Positions 50,801 through 58,452 of a DNA stretch of 64,000 nucleotides are shown here, piece after piece. A program made the translations under genes and the position numbers. Within the stretch, counting starts at the first letter, position 1; each line of letters starts with the position of its first letter. The notes below the pieces were generated by a model, which did not search any database, had not been told where the DNA came from, and saw only the letters and a program-made list of their open reading frames with translations. This DNA comes from Streptomyces sp. SN-593 (lineage in GTDB: Bacteria; Actinomycetota; Actinomycetes; Streptomycetales; Streptomycetaceae), in the NCBI RefSeq assembly GCF_016756395.1, contig NZ_AP018365.1:8621501-8685500 (forward strand). Direction: 5' to 3'.

Positions 50801-53800
50801 CGGTGGATTACGCGTCGCATTCGCCGCAGGTGGAGGAGTTGGAGGCGCAGATCCGGGGTGCTCTGGATGGTCTGGCGCCGCAGGTGGGGCGGGTCGCGGT
50901 GGTGTCGTCGTTGACGGGTGGGGTGATCGAAGGTTCGGCGATGGACGCGGGGTACTGGTACGAGAGCCTTCGGGCGACGGTGCGGTTCAGTGACGCGGTG
51001 GGCATTTTGGCGGGTGAGGGGCACTCCGTGTTCGTGGAGACCTCGCCTCATCCGGTGCTGACCGCCGCCGTTGCGGACACGGTGGAGGCCGTGGACCCGG
51101 AAGCGGAGGGCGGCGGGCCGGTGGTGACCGGGACGTTGCGGCGTGACGAGGGTGGTGCGGCGCGGCTGGTGGCGTCGTTCGCGGAGGCGTACGTGCGGGG
51201 GGTGGCCGTGGACTGGTCGGCGGTACTGCCAGTCGGCGAGCAGGTGGACCTGCCCACGTATGCCTTCCAGCGACGCCTGTACTGGCCGGCGCCCGCTCCG
51301 GCCGGCAGCGGTCGGACGCCGGTCGAGGACGGGAGCGGCGCGGGTTCGGCCGCGGAGGAGCGGTTCTGGGCGGCGGTGGAGGACGGTGACGTCACCGGGC
51401 TTTCCGCGGCGCTGGCCGTCGAGGACGAGGGGCAGTTGGGCGCGGTGCTGCCGGCGCTGGCCAACTGGCGGCGACGGGAGCGGGATCGGGCGGCGACGGG
51501 GTCGTGGTGGTACCGGGTGGCGTGGGTGCCGGTCGCCGGTCTCGGTGCCGGGGTGCTGTCGGGGACCTGGCTGGCGGTCGTTCCGGCCGGCGGTGCGGGC
51601 GCGGTCATGGCCGAACAGGTGACGGCGGCTCTCGCGGCGCGCGGTGCGGACGTCGTCACGGTCGAGGTGGACCAGCAGGTCGTCGTACGGGCGGAGTTGG
51701 CCGATCGGATCGGGACGGTGGCTGCCGGGGGAGTTACCGGCGTGGTGTCGCTGCTGGGGCTGGCCTCCGGTGAGCGGCTGGAGGCGGAGCCGTCGGTGCC
51801 GGCGGGTGTGGCCGGTTCGCTGGTGCTGGTGAAGGCGTTGGGCGACGCCGTGGTCGGGGCCCCGTTGTGGCTGGTGACGTCCGGGGGCGCGGACCTCGGG
51901 GACGGTGGCCGGATCGATCCGGTGCAGGCGCAGGTGTGGGGGCTGGGCCGGGTGGCGGGTCTGGAGCACCCGGACCGCTGGGGCGGGTTGGTCGATGTCC
52001 CGGACGTCCTGGACGACCGGTCCGCCGACCGGTTGGCGGCGGTCCTGGCGGGCTGCGGTGAGGACCAGGTGGCGGTTCGGCCGGGCGGCGTGCTCGCCCG
52101 CAGGGTCGTCCGTGGCGCGTCCCCGGCCGACGACGGCAGCGGGCACGGCCGGACGTGGAGCCCTCGGGGGACGGTGCTGGTGACGGGTGCGAGCGGGGCG
52201 ATCGGTCCGCACCTGGTCCGGTGGTTGTCGGACGCGGGGGCTTCGCGGCTGGTGGTGCCGTCGCGGCGCGGAACCGCGCTGGAGGGGATCGGGGCGGCGG
52301 CCGCCGAACTGGCGGGGTCTGGCACGTCGGTGAGTGTGGCGGCGTGTGACGTGTCGGTGCGGGACCAGGTGGCGGGTCTGTTGGGGTGGATTGACCGTAC
52401 GGGTGAGCGGCTGCGGGCTGTGGTGCATGGTGCGGTCGCGGTGGATCTTCTTCCGGTGGCGGGGACGTCGGTGGAGGATCTGGCGACGACGTTGGGTGCG
52501 AAGGTGGACGGGGCGCGTTGGCTGGACGAGTTGACGGCGGACGTGGAGTTGGACGCGTTCGTGTTGTTCTCGTCGATCGCGGCGACGTGGGGGAGTACGG
52601 AGCACGCGGCGTATGCGGCGGCGAACGCGGGGTTGGACGCGTTGGCGTACGACCGTCGGGCGCGGGGGCTACCGGCGACCTCGATCGCCTGGGGCGTGTG
52701 GGAGGCCGGGGCCAAGGCCGCACCTGAGGGGGGCGAGGCCGACGCCAACGCCGTTCAGGTGTCCGCAAGTTGGCTGCCGAGCAGCGCGTCGCCGGTGTGG
52801 TTGCGGCGGCAGGGGGTGCGGTTCCTGGCGCCGGAGCGGGCGTTGGGCGTGCTCGGGCAGGCGGTGGGGGCTGGCGACGCGTTCGTGGCGGTGGCGGATG
52901 TGGACTGGGCGCGGTTCGTGCCGGTGTTCACCGCGTCGCGCCCGTGGCGGCTGCTGGACACCCTCGCCGAAGAGGCGATCGCCTCCGGTGGTCCCGCGGC
53001 GGCTGACGACCGTGGCGCGACGGACGACGAGGCGGACGCGGGTCTGGCCGGTCTGGTGGCGGGGTTGGACGCGGCCGGGCGGGAGCGGGCGGTGGTGGAG
53101 TTGGTGCGGTCGCACGCGGCCGCGGTGCTGGGGCATGAGAACGCGTCGGAGGTCGGCGCGGGTCGCGCGTTCCGTGACCTGGGCTTCGACTCGTTGACGG
53201 CGGTGGAGTTGCGGACGCGGATCAACGGTGCGACGGGGCTGCGGCTGCCGTCCACGGTGGTCTTCGACTACCCGTCACCGAGGGAGCTGGCGCGGCACAT
53301 TCTGTCCTTCCTGCCGGGTGGCAGCGGGCAGGACGTGTCGTCGGTCGCCGTGTCGCCGGTGAGTGCGGGTGGGGGTGGGGTGGATGACGATCCGGTGGTG
53401 GTGACGGGGATGGGGTGCCGGCTGCCGGGCGGGGTCATGTCCCCTGACCAGCTCTGGGAGTTGCTGGCCACCGGCGCGGACGCGACCGGCGGGTTCCCCA
53501 CGGACCGCGGCTGGGATCTCGGTGGGCTGTTCGACCCGGACCCCGACCACGACGGCACGTCGTATGTCTCCCGGGGCGGGTTCATGACCGGCGCCGCCGA
53601 CTTCGACCCGGCGTTCTTCGGGATCTCCCCGCGTGAGGCGGTGGCGATGGACCCGCAGCAGCGTTTGCTGCTGGAGACGTCGTGGGAGGCGTTGGAGGCG
53701 GCGGGGATCGATCCCACGTCCCTCCGGGGTCAGGCAGTGGGCGTCTTCGCGGGTGCCGCTGCCTCGGGCTACGCGGGGGTCGGCTCGCCGGAGAGCGTCG

Positions 53801-56800
53801 ACGGTCACATGGTGACGGGGAACGCGACGAGTGTGATCTCGGGTCGGGTGTCGTATGTGTTGGGGCTTGAGGGTCCTGCGGTGACGTTGGATACGGCGTG
53901 TTCGTCGTCGTTGGTGGCGTTGCATCTGGCGGCGCAGGCGGTGCGGTCGGGTGAGTGTGTGATGGCGTTGGCGGGTGGGGTGATGGTGATCGTGGGGCCG
54001 GATGAGTTCGTGGGGTTCTCGCGTCAGCGGGCGTTGGCGGTGGATGGTCGGTGCAAGGCGTTCGGTGCGGGTGCGGACGGGATGGGTCTGGCCGAGGGTG
54101 CGGGGATGGTGGTGGTGGAGCGGTTGTCGTCGGCGCGGCGGGCGGGGCGGCCGGTGCTCGCGGTGATCGCCGGCAGTGCGGTCAACCAGGATGGTGCGTC
54201 GAATGGTCTGACGGCTCCGAACGGTCCCTCCCAGCAGCGGGTGATCCGGGCGGCGTTGGCGAGTGCGGGGTTGGGCGCGGGTCAGGTGGATGTCGTGGAG
54301 GCCCACGGCACCGGGACCGAACTCGGTGACCCCATCGAGGCGCAGGCGTTGATCGCCACCTACGGCCAAAGTCACTCGGTGGAGCGGCCGTTGTGGTTGG
54401 GGTCGGTGAAGTCGAACATCGGTCATGCCCAGCAGGCGGCGGGTGTCGCCGGGGTGATCAAGGCGGTGTTGGCGCTGACCCACCAGGCGATCCCGGCGAC
54501 GCTGCACGCGCAGGAGCCGTCGCCGCACGTGGATTGGGAGGACGGTCAGGTTCGTTTGCCGAGCGAGGCGGTGGACTGGCCAACCGTCCCCGGTGGGGAA
54601 CCGCGCCGGGTGGGGGTGTCGGCGTTCGGGATCTCCGGGACCAACGCCCACGTCATCCTCCAGGAAGCCCCCGCCCAGGAAGGCGCGGACGGGACGGCGG
54701 CCGGGGTGGACGCGCCGGAGGAAGAGGAGAGCGCACGGCGGGTGCTGGCCGCGGACGCCGTCGTGACGGGCTGGTCCGTGTCGGGGCGCAGCCGGGAGGC
54801 GTTGGCCGCGCAGGCGGACCGGCTCGCCGCACTCGTGACCGCGCACCCCGAGGTCGAACGGGGCGACGTGGCCTGGTCGTTGGCGACGACCCGTTCCGTC
54901 TTCGAGTACCGCGCCGTCGTCACGGGCACCGGGCGCGAAGAGCTGCTGTCCGGCCTGGCGGCCGTGTCGGCCGGGGAGTCCGCTGTCGGCGTCGTCTCGG
55001 GGACCGCTCCGGCCGACGGTGACCCGGGTCGGATCGTGTTCGTCTTCCCGGGCCAGGGCAGTCAGTGGGTGGGGATGGGTGCCGAACTGGCCGGGGTGAG
55101 TCCGGTGTTCGGGGCGCGGTTGGACGAGTGCGAGACGGCCCTCGCCCCGTTCGTGGACTGGTCGTTGCGTGAGGTGCTGGCGGGTGGGCCGGGGGCGCCT
55201 GGCTTTGATCGGGTGGATGTGGTGCAGCCGGTGTTGTGGGCGGTGATGGTGTCGTTGGCGGCGGTGTGGGAGGCGGCCGGGGTGGCGCCCGACGCGGTGG
55301 TGGGCCACTCACAGGGGGAGATCGCCGCCGCGGTGGTCGCCGGCGTGCTGTCGTTGGAGGACGGTGCGCGGGTGGTGGCGTTGCGGAGCCAGGCGTTGCG
55401 TGCGTTGGCCGGTCGTGGCGGGATGATGTCGATCGCTGCGGGTGAGGAGGCGGTGCGGGCACGTATCGCGCCGTATGGGGAGCGGGTGTCCGTCGCCGCT
55501 CTCAACGGGCCCGCGGCCACGGTCGTTTCAGGTGATCCCGAGGCCCTGGAGGAGCTGGCGGCGGTCTGCGAGGCGGACGGCGTACGGGCCCGGGTCCTGC
55601 CGGTGGACTACGCGTCGCACTCCCCGCAGGTGGAGGAGTTGGAGGCGCAGATCCGGGGTGCTCTGGATGGTCTGGCGCCGCAGGTGGGGCGGGTTCGGGT
55701 GGTGTCGTCGTTGACGGGTGGGGTGATCGACGGTTCGGCGATGGACGCGGGCTACTGGTACGACAGTTTGCGGGCGACGGTGCGGTTCAGTGAGGCCGTC
55801 ACCGCGTTGGCGGGCAGTGGCCACTGCGTGTTCGTGGAGACCTCGCCGCATCCGGTGCTGACCGGTGCGGTCACGGATGTGGTCGAGGCGGTCGGGGACG
55901 GCGGGGGCGTTGCCGTGGTGACGGGGACGTTGCGGCGGGGGGAGGGTGGTGCGGGTCGTCTGTTGACCTCGCTCGCGGAGGCGCACGTGCGGGGCGTGAC
56001 CGTGGACTGGTCGGCGGTCCTCCCGTCCGGCACCCGGGTGGACCTGCCCACGTACGCCTTCCAACACCAGGCGTTCTGGCCCGAGTCGGCGCCCGAGCGG
56101 CGCGCGACCGCGGGCGGGGACACCCCCGGGTCGGCGGCGGAGGCGGACTTCTGGTCCGCGGTCGCCGGTGGTGACGCGCCGGGCCTGGCGACCGCGCTCG
56201 CGGTGGACCCGGAGCGGCCGTTCCGGGAGGCGCTGCCCGCGCTGGCCGCCTGGCGGCAGCGGGAACGCTCGCAGGCCGCGACCGCCGCGTGGCGGTACCG
56301 CGTCACCTGGGCGCAACTGCCCGACAGGGCCCCGGACGCGGCCCCGGTCCGCCCGGAAGGGCGCTGGCTCGCCCTGGTGCCCGTCGGGCACCGCTCCCAC
56401 GACGCGGTGCGCGGGAGCGTCGCGGCCCTGACCGCGTGCGGCGCCGACGTCACCGTGACCGAGCTGGACCCGCGCGACGACCGTGCCACGATGACCGCGC
56501 GGGTGGCCCTGGCCGTCCGCGAGGCGGTGGCCGCGGCCGACGCAGCCGATAGCCCGGAAGGGGCCGGCGACCCGTCAGGAGCGGCCCCGTCAGGAGCGGC
56601 GCCGGGGTCGGCACGAGCCGGGGGACCGGCCGCGGACGAGCCGGTCGGCATCCTGTCGTTCCTCGCGCTCGACGAGGAGCCGCTCGACGGCCACCCCGGT
56701 GTCGTCGCCGGCCTCGCCGGCAGCCAGACCCTGGTACAGGCCCTCGGTGACGCCGAGGTGGCGGCCCCGCTGTGGATGGTGACGGCGGGGGCGGTCGCGG

Positions 56801-58452
56801 CGGCCCCCGGGGAGGTGCTGGAACGGCCGCTCCAGGCGCAGGTCTGGGGCCTGGGCCGGGTGGTCGGGCTGGAACACCCCGAGCGGTGGGGCGGCCTGGT
56901 GGACCTGCCCGCGGAGTGGGAGGAGGCGGCCGGCCCGCGCCTGGCCGCGGTGCTCGCCGGGTGCGGCGAGGACCAGGTGGCGGTGCGGGCGGCGGCGACG
57001 GCGGCCCGGCGCCTCACCGTGGCCGCCGCGCCCTCCGCCGGGGCAGGGCCCTGGCGGCCGGGCGGCACCGTGCTGATCACCGGCGGAACCGGCGGGATCG
57101 GCGCCCGCGTCGCCCGCTGGGTGGTGGAGCGGGGCGGCACCGAGGTGGTGTTGACCAGCCGGTCGGGTCCGGCCGCCGCGGGTGCCGCCGCCCTCGCCGC
57201 CTCGCTGGCCGAGGCGGGGGCGTCGGTGCGGATGGTGGCCTGCGACATCGCGCGGCGGCCACAGACCGCCGAACTGCTGCACCGCATCGCGACCGACGTG
57301 TCCGCGCCGCTCCGCGCCGTCTTCCACGCGGCAGGGGTCGGCCAGGCCACGGCGCTGGCGGAGACCACGCTCGGCGAACTGGCCGCGGTCTGCGAGGCGA
57401 AGGTGGCGGGCGCCGACCACCTGTGCGCGCTGACCCGCGACCTCGACCTGGAGCAGTTCGTGCTCTTCTCGTCGGCGTCGGCGACGTGGGGCAGCACCCT
57501 CCAACCCGCCTACGGGGCGGCCAACGCCTACCTCGACGCGCTGGCCGAGCAGTTGCGGGCCCGGCACGCCCCGGCGGCCTCGGTGGCCTGGGGCCTGTGG
57601 GGCGGGGACGGCATGGGCGCGATGGGCACCAGCCGCTGGCTGGAGCGGTCCGGCCTGCGGGTGATGGACCCCGAGCTGGCGCTCGACGCGCTCGCCCGGA
57701 CCGTGGACGGCGACGACGGCGTGGTCACCGTGGCGGACGTGGACTGGGCACGCTTCGCGCCCGCGTTCACCCTGCGCCGGCCCAGCCCGCTGATCGGCGA
57801 CCTCCCCGCGGTGCGGGAGGCCGCCGAGGCCGCCACGGCCGGCGGGGGCACCGGAGCCGGGACCGGCACCGGGCGGGAGGGGGCGGAGGAACAGGCGGGC
57901 ACGGCCCTGGCCCGGCGGCTGGCCGGCCTGCCCGCCGACGAGCAGGACGACATCCTCACCGACCTGGTCGTCGCGGAGGTGGTCGTGGTGCTCGGCCACT
58001 CCTCGCCCGCCCAGGTCGAGTCCGGCCGCGCCTTCAAGGACCTCGGCTTCGACTCGCTGACCGCGCTCGAACTGCGCAACCGGCTGGTGGCAGCGACCGG
58101 CCTCGCGCTTCCCTCGACCCTCGTCTTCGACTACCCGACCTCGACCGGACTCGTCGCGTACCTGCGCGAGGAGATCGGCACCGCCTCGTCCGCGGCGGGC
58201 GCGCCGGTGCTGGGCGACCTCGACCGGCTGGAGTCGGCCGTCGCCGCGATACCCGAGGGCAGCGACCTGGCCACCGACGTGGCCGCGCGCCTCCAGACGC
58301 TGCTGTCCCGACTCACCGGCGTTCGCACTCCCCCGCGAACGGGCGCGGCCCTCGGCCAGGGCACCGGCCCCGCCGCCGAGGTCGCCGACAGGCTGGAGTC
58401 CGCGACCGCGGACGAGGTCATGGACTTCATCAACTCGCTGAAGGGGGAATGA
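38863..58452 (+). CDS. Modular type I polyketide synthase, four methylmalonyl KS-AT-KR-ACP modules
   Basis: This 6529-residue protein starts at GTG 38863, six bases after AGGAG (38852-38856), with docking coiled coil MENQEKLFSYLK at residues 1-33. Modules: KS 34-455, AT 585-868, KR 966-1510, ACP 1537-1630; KS 1658-2086, AT 2208-2493, KR 2585-3113, ACP 3145-3229; KS 3246-3666, AT 3787-4075, KR 4165-4702, ACP 4727-4820; KS 4842-5270, AT 5389-5675, KR 5760-6311, ACP 6351-6437. The docking tail is 6449-6529 (ends ADEVMDFINSLKGE). All ATs have YASH and the KRs again run A2, A1, A2, A1. Architecture and sequence mirror the preceding gene closely, with DNA tracts almost unchanged at an offset near 19.8 kb, so one gene probably arose from the other or is homogenised with it. 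It should add four methyl/hydroxyl ketide units before passing the chain to the dehydrating module in the next gene. Confidence 0.97.
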   Translation: MENQEKLFSYLKRTAAELQETRKRLRTLESGAQEPLAIVGMGCRFPGGVRTPEDLWDLVLEGRDAISVFPQDRGWDTESGAEDGVTYTRAGGFVYDVAGFDPAFFGISPREALAMDPQQRLLLEVAWESLERSGIDPRSLRGSSTGVFVGAAMSGYAEGLATAPGSEGYVLTGNTTSVISGRVSYVLGLEGPAVTVDTACSSSLVALHLACQAVRTGECEMALAGGVAVMVTPGAFAEFSRQRGLAADGRTKAFAKAADGIGWAEGSGVVVVERLSTARRKGHHVLALIAGSAMNQDGASNGLTAPNGPSQQRVIRAALASARLDAHEVDAVEAHGTGTTLGDPIEAQALLATYGQGRPEDRPLWLGSVKSNIGHAQCAAGMAGVVKTVMALRHGVLPATLHVDEPTPEVNWSAGAVELLTEAMPWPASGRPRRAGVSAFGVSGTNVHTILEQAPATEAAGTAGGEGEQSDPAAAAAEEEADGSGTATAALLAPGAVPPAWLVSGRSGAALAAQADRLREFVTARLELEPGDVAWSLATTRSVFERRAVVTGAGREELVAGLAALAAGEPVAGVVAGGLPVGGVGRTAFVFPGQGSQWAGMGAELARVSPVFAARLAECETALAPFVDWSLREVLAGGPDAPGFDRVDVVQPALWAVMVSLAAVWEAAGVRPDAVVGHSQGEIAAAVVAGVLSLEDGARVVALRSQALRVLAGRGGMLSIAAGEAAVRDRIASYGERVSVAALNGPAATVVSGEPDALDELAAACDADGVRARVLPVDYASHSPQVEELEGEIRAALAGVVPQAGSVPVVSSLTGAVIDGTEMDAGYWYDSLRATVRFSEAVAVLARDGHGVFVEASPHPVLTGAVTDTAEAVRAPGGEDDEERTGGLMVTGTLRREDGGAARLVASFAEAYVRGVAVDWSAVLPAGEQVDLPTYAFQRQAYWPPAPSLADLEAAVRGGHGAGSLAEARFWAAVQGGDAVGLSEVLAIDESRPFREVLPALASWRRRERDRAATGSWWYRVSWVPVVALGAGLLPGTWLAVVPAGGAGADVVEQVTAALAARGADVVTVEVDLRGVDREGLAERIGAVVAEEAGGPSGVAGVVSLLGLASGERLVAEPSVPAGVAGSLLLVQALGDAAIGAPLWMVTCGGADTGDGGRVDVGQAQVWGLGRVAGLEHPDRWGGLVDVPDVLDDRSADQLAAVLAGSGEDQVAIRAGSALARRVVRANGTGDAGGTREWTPRGTVLVTGASGAIGPHLTGWLAGAGASRLVVASRRGVALDGVAASVAELAGSGTSVSVAACDVSVRDQVAGLLGWVDRTGERLRAVVHGAVAVDLLPVAATSVEDLATTLGAKVEGARWLDELTADADLDAFVLFSSIAATWGSTEHGTYAAANAGLDALAYDRRARGLPATSIAWGVWEAGAKAAPYTEDVLGGAVRDGADRVPSSASSAWLRRQGVRFLDPELALGALGQAVGAGETFVAVADVDWARFVPVFTASRRWRLLDALAEETARDGATATAAAPGTEAVPGAVREGTEGLAGLVAGREGAERERVVTDLIRSHAAAVLGHDSGAEVAAGRAFRDLGFDSLTAVELRDRINRATGLRLASTVVFDYPSPRGLARHILSLLPGPDGQDDTASSAVTSAVSSVGAGGGGVGDDPVVVTGMGCRLPGGVMSPEQLWELLVVGGDAIGGFPTDRGWDLAGLFDADPEREGTSYVSRGGFVAGAADFDAGFFGIAPREAVAMDPQQRLLLETSWEALEAAGIDPTSLRGQSVGVFAGAAASGYAGAGSYEGAEGHMVTGNATSVISGRVSYVLGLEGPAVTIDTACSSSLVALHLAAQAVRAGECSMALAGGVMVIVGPEEFVGFSRQRALAADGRCKAFGAGADGMGLAEGAGMVVVERLSSARRAGRPVLAMVAGSAINQDGASNGLTAPNGPSQQRVIRAALASAGLDAGQVDFVEAHGTGTELGDPIEAQALIATYGQSHSVERPLWLGSVKSNIGHAQQAAGIAGIIKAVLALTHQAIPATLHAQEPSSHVDWEDGQVRLASEAVDWPSVPGGEPRRAGVSAFGISGTNAHLILQEAPAGTDDDAVGGGTGDGLVPAEELDEGRVLVAGADTYGWPVSGRSVVALAGQAGRLREFVAGCAGVGLGDVAWSLVTGRAVFERRAVVVGSGREELLAGLAAVAAGEPAVGVVSGEVPADGDPGRVVFVFPGQGSQWVGMGAELAGVSPVFGARLAECERALAPFVDWSLCEVLAGGSGAPGLDRVDVVQPVLWAVMVSLAAVWEAAGVVPDAVVGHSQGEIAAAVVAGVLSLEDGARVVALRSQALRALAGRGGMMSIAAGEEAVRARIAPYGERVSVAALNGPAATVVSGEPVALEELAAVCEADGVRARVLPVDYASHSPQVEELEAQIRGALDGLAPQVGRVVVVSSLTGGVIDGSAMDAGYWYESLRATVRFSDAVTALAGSGHCVFVETSPHPVLTGAVADTAALALADGAGALRADAVRVMGTLRREDGGAARLLTSLAEAYVCGVGVDWSRVLPTGRLVGLPTYAFQRERYWPGPVRNAAPAAGTGTGSGSDAEARFWAAVESGDVPGLTTALAVEPDRPFREVLPALSSWWRRERAQELTGAWRYQITWTPVAVPGAVTLSGTWLLVVPDACRDGLADACARLLAEHGADPVVVRVDAGRDDRAAVAALIREALRAPAGDRTADVAGVVSLLAGAEGTAAGFAHVPAAVAGSLALTQALGDLAIGAPEWWLTSGAVLPGLDVVGGVGGDGVVQGQVWGLGQVVGLEEPLRWGGLVDVPVVWEEGVGGLVAGVLAGCGEDQVVVRGGGVWGRRLVRAVGGAGSAVGGGGWVPSGSVLVTGGTGSIGGRVAGWLVGRGVGRVVLSSRSGPGAVGVASCVAELAAGGAAVEVVACDVSVRSQVAGLLERIAVSGPELCAVLHTAGAGAGAPAARETLPGLSLELAAKASGARWLDELTADLPLEQFVAFSSGAATWGSAGLGGYGAANAYLDALVTERRARGLAGTSVAWGLWGGGGMGEGPAGAALQRLGVAEMEPGCAVEALARVVDAGEGVVTVADVEWERFVPVFTLRRPSPLLGALPEAQRALAALEAVPVGEAGPVGGELAGRLAGLGRSAQEQVLTDLVRSRAAVVLGHGSPAAVEAGRAFKDLGVDSLIAVELRNRLAAETGLVLPSTLVFDYPSAQAVASYLREQLTGEQDALPAAPAPVAAADLGEPIAIVGMGCRCPGGVESPEDLWDVVFEGRDVLSPFPTDRGWDIDRTREDQDYAPVGGFVHDAAEFDAGFFGISPREALAMDPQQRMLLEVAWESLERSGIDPRALRGSSTGVFVGAAMSGYAESVAAAQGSEGYVLTGNTTSVISGRVSYVLGLEGPAVTVDTACSSSLVALHLACQSVRAGECDMALAGGVAVMVTPGAYAEFSRQQGLAADGRCKAFAGAADGIGWAEGAGMVVVERLSEARRQGHRVLAVVAGSAMNQDGASNGLTAPNGPSQQRVIRAALANAGLDASEVDAVEAHGTGTTLGDPIEAQALLATYGRHRSDDRPLLLGSVKSNIGHAQCAAGVLGVVKTVMALRYGVLPATLHVDEPTPHVDWSAGAVRLLTEAVSWPENGRPRRAGVSAFGVSGTNVHTILEQAPASDLDGEDDGDRSGPEGNTVTEEADLPALLVPGAGVPAWLVSARSREGLAAQAGRLHASVSARPEVAPVDVAWSLATTRSVFEHRAVVLGSGRVELLGGLAGLVVGEPVVGVVAGEVAVGGPGRVVFVFPGQGSQWVGMGAELAGVSPVFAARLAECEAALAPFVDWSLREVLAEGSGAPGLERVDVVQPVLWAVMVSLAAVWEAAGVAPDAVVGHSQGEIAAAVVAGVLSLEDGARVVALRSQALRALAGRGGMLSIAAGEAAVRARIASYGERVSVAALNGPAATVVSGDPEALEELAAVCEAEGVRARVLPVDYASHSPQVEELEAQIRGALDGLAPQVGRVAVVSSLTGGVIEGSAMDAGYWYESLRATVRFSDAVGILAGEGHSVFVETSPHPVLTAAVADTVEAVDPEAEGGGPVVTGTLRRDEGGAARLVASFAEAYVRGVAVDWSAVLPVGEQVDLPTYAFQRRLYWPAPAPAGSGRTPVEDGSGAGSAAEERFWAAVEDGDVTGLSAALAVEDEGQLGAVLPALANWRRRERDRAATGSWWYRVAWVPVAGLGAGVLSGTWLAVVPAGGAGAVMAEQVTAALAARGADVVTVEVDQQVVVRAELADRIGTVAAGGVTGVVSLLGLASGERLEAEPSVPAGVAGSLVLVKALGDAVVGAPLWLVTSGGADLGDGGRIDPVQAQVWGLGRVAGLEHPDRWGGLVDVPDVLDDRSADRLAAVLAGCGEDQVAVRPGGVLARRVVRGASPADDGSGHGRTWSPRGTVLVTGASGAIGPHLVRWLSDAGASRLVVPSRRGTALEGIGAAAAELAGSGTSVSVAACDVSVRDQVAGLLGWIDRTGERLRAVVHGAVAVDLLPVAGTSVEDLATTLGAKVDGARWLDELTADVELDAFVLFSSIAATWGSTEHAAYAAANAGLDALAYDRRARGLPATSIAWGVWEAGAKAAPEGGEADANAVQVSASWLPSSASPVWLRRQGVRFLAPERALGVLGQAVGAGDAFVAVADVDWARFVPVFTASRPWRLLDTLAEEAIASGGPAAADDRGATDDEADAGLAGLVAGLDAAGRERAVVELVRSHAAAVLGHENASEVGAGRAFRDLGFDSLTAVELRTRINGATGLRLPSTVVFDYPSPRELARHILSFLPGGSGQDVSSVAVSPVSAGGGGVDDDPVVVTGMGCRLPGGVMSPDQLWELLATGADATGGFPTDRGWDLGGLFDPDPDHDGTSYVSRGGFMTGAADFDPAFFGISPREAVAMDPQQRLLLETSWEALEAAGIDPTSLRGQAVGVFAGAAASGYAGVGSPESVDGHMVTGNATSVISGRVSYVLGLEGPAVTLDTACSSSLVALHLAAQAVRSGECVMALAGGVMVIVGPDEFVGFSRQRALAVDGRCKAFGAGADGMGLAEGAGMVVVERLSSARRAGRPVLAVIAGSAVNQDGASNGLTAPNGPSQQRVIRAALASAGLGAGQVDVVEAHGTGTELGDPIEAQALIATYGQSHSVERPLWLGSVKSNIGHAQQAAGVAGVIKAVLALTHQAIPATLHAQEPSPHVDWEDGQVRLPSEAVDWPTVPGGEPRRVGVSAFGISGTNAHVILQEAPAQEGADGTAAGVDAPEEEESARRVLAADAVVTGWSVSGRSREALAAQADRLAALVTAHPEVERGDVAWSLATTRSVFEYRAVVTGTGREELLSGLAAVSAGESAVGVVSGTAPADGDPGRIVFVFPGQGSQWVGMGAELAGVSPVFGARLDECETALAPFVDWSLREVLAGGPGAPGFDRVDVVQPVLWAVMVSLAAVWEAAGVAPDAVVGHSQGEIAAAVVAGVLSLEDGARVVALRSQALRALAGRGGMMSIAAGEEAVRARIAPYGERVSVAALNGPAATVVSGDPEALEELAAVCEADGVRARVLPVDYASHSPQVEELEAQIRGALDGLAPQVGRVRVVSSLTGGVIDGSAMDAGYWYDSLRATVRFSEAVTALAGSGHCVFVETSPHPVLTGAVTDVVEAVGDGGGVAVVTGTLRRGEGGAGRLLTSLAEAHVRGVTVDWSAVLPSGTRVDLPTYAFQHQAFWPESAPERRATAGGDTPGSAAEADFWSAVAGGDAPGLATALAVDPERPFREALPALAAWRQRERSQAATAAWRYRVTWAQLPDRAPDAAPVRPEGRWLALVPVGHRSHDAVRGSVAALTACGADVTVTELDPRDDRATMTARVALAVREAVAAADAADSPEGAGDPSGAAPSGAAPGSARAGGPAADEPVGILSFLALDEEPLDGHPGVVAGLAGSQTLVQALGDAEVAAPLWMVTAGAVAAAPGEVLERPLQAQVWGLGRVVGLEHPERWGGLVDLPAEWEEAAGPRLAAVLAGCGEDQVAVRAAATAARRLTVAAAPSAGAGPWRPGGTVLITGGTGGIGARVARWVVERGGTEVVLTSRSGPAAAGAAALAASLAEAGASVRMVACDIARRPQTAELLHRIATDVSAPLRAVFHAAGVGQATALAETTLGELAAVCEAKVAGADHLCALTRDLDLEQFVLFSSASATWGSTLQPAYGAANAYLDALAEQLRARHAPAASVAWGLWGGDGMGAMGTSRWLERSGLRVMDPELALDALARTVDGDDGVVTVADVDWARFAPAFTLRRPSPLIGDLPAVREAAEAATAGGGTGAGTGTGREGAEEQAGTALARRLAGLPADEQDDILTDLVVAEVVVVLGHSSPAQVESGRAFKDLGFDSLTALELRNRLVAATGLALPSTLVFDYPTSTGLVAYLREEIGTASSAAGAPVLGDLDRLESAVAAIPEGSDLATDVAARLQTLLSRLTGVRTPPRTGAALGQGTGPAAEVADRLESATADEVMDFINSLKGE
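38962..43750 (+). other. PKS module m9: KS-AT(methylmalonyl)-KR(A2-like)-ACP
   Basis: KS Cys 39460 (ACQ type). AT Ser 40897, YASH 41197-41208. The KR has TGASGAIG (42601-42624), HGAV (42844-42855), His 43021 and Tyr 43030 (A2 pattern). ACP Ser 43624 (GFDSL). The segment around 42060-42170 is nearly identical to m7 DNA around 31850-31960. Confidence 0.92.
45644..46203 (+). repeat. AT tract shared by m6 and m10, copy 2
   Basis: Near-identical in-register copy of 25871-26430, offset 19773 bases. Confidence 0.8.
47155..47723 (+). repeat. A1-type KR tract shared by m6 and m10, copy 2
   Basis: Near-identical copy of 27379-27953. The upstream KR structural portions of the two modules (about 26990-27370 and 46790-47150) are much less alike. 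Confidence 0.85.
48598..53320 (+). other. PKS module m11: KS-AT(methylmalonyl)-KR(A2-like)-ACP
   Basis: KS begins EPIAIVGMGCRCPGG, Cys 49093 (ACQ type). AT Ser 50509, YASH 50809-50820. The KR has TGASGAIG (52183-52206), HGAV (52426-52437), His 52603 and Tyr 52612 (A2 pattern). ACP Ser 53191 (GFDSL). The KR is nearly identical at DNA level to that of m7. Confidence 0.92.
52158..52724 (+). repeat. A2-type KR tract shared by m7 and m11, copy 2
   Basis: Near-identical copy of 32361-32927. Confidence 0.85.
53386..58171 (+). other. PKS module m12: KS-AT(methylmalonyl)-KR(A1-like)-ACP
   Basis: KS Cys 53899 (AAQ type). AT Ser 55309, YASH 55609-55620. The KR has TGGTGGIG (57079-57102), HAAG, WGSTLQPAY with Gln 57502 and Tyr 57511 (A1 pattern). 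It resembles the KRs of m2 and m4 more than those of m6 and m10. ACP Ser 58054 (GFDSL). Last of the hydroxyl-only modules. Confidence 0.92.
53812..54474 (+). repeat. KS tract, copy 3 of 3 (module m12)
   Basis: In-register near-identical copy of 24514-25176 and 34042-34704, lying in the next gene. Confidence 0.85.
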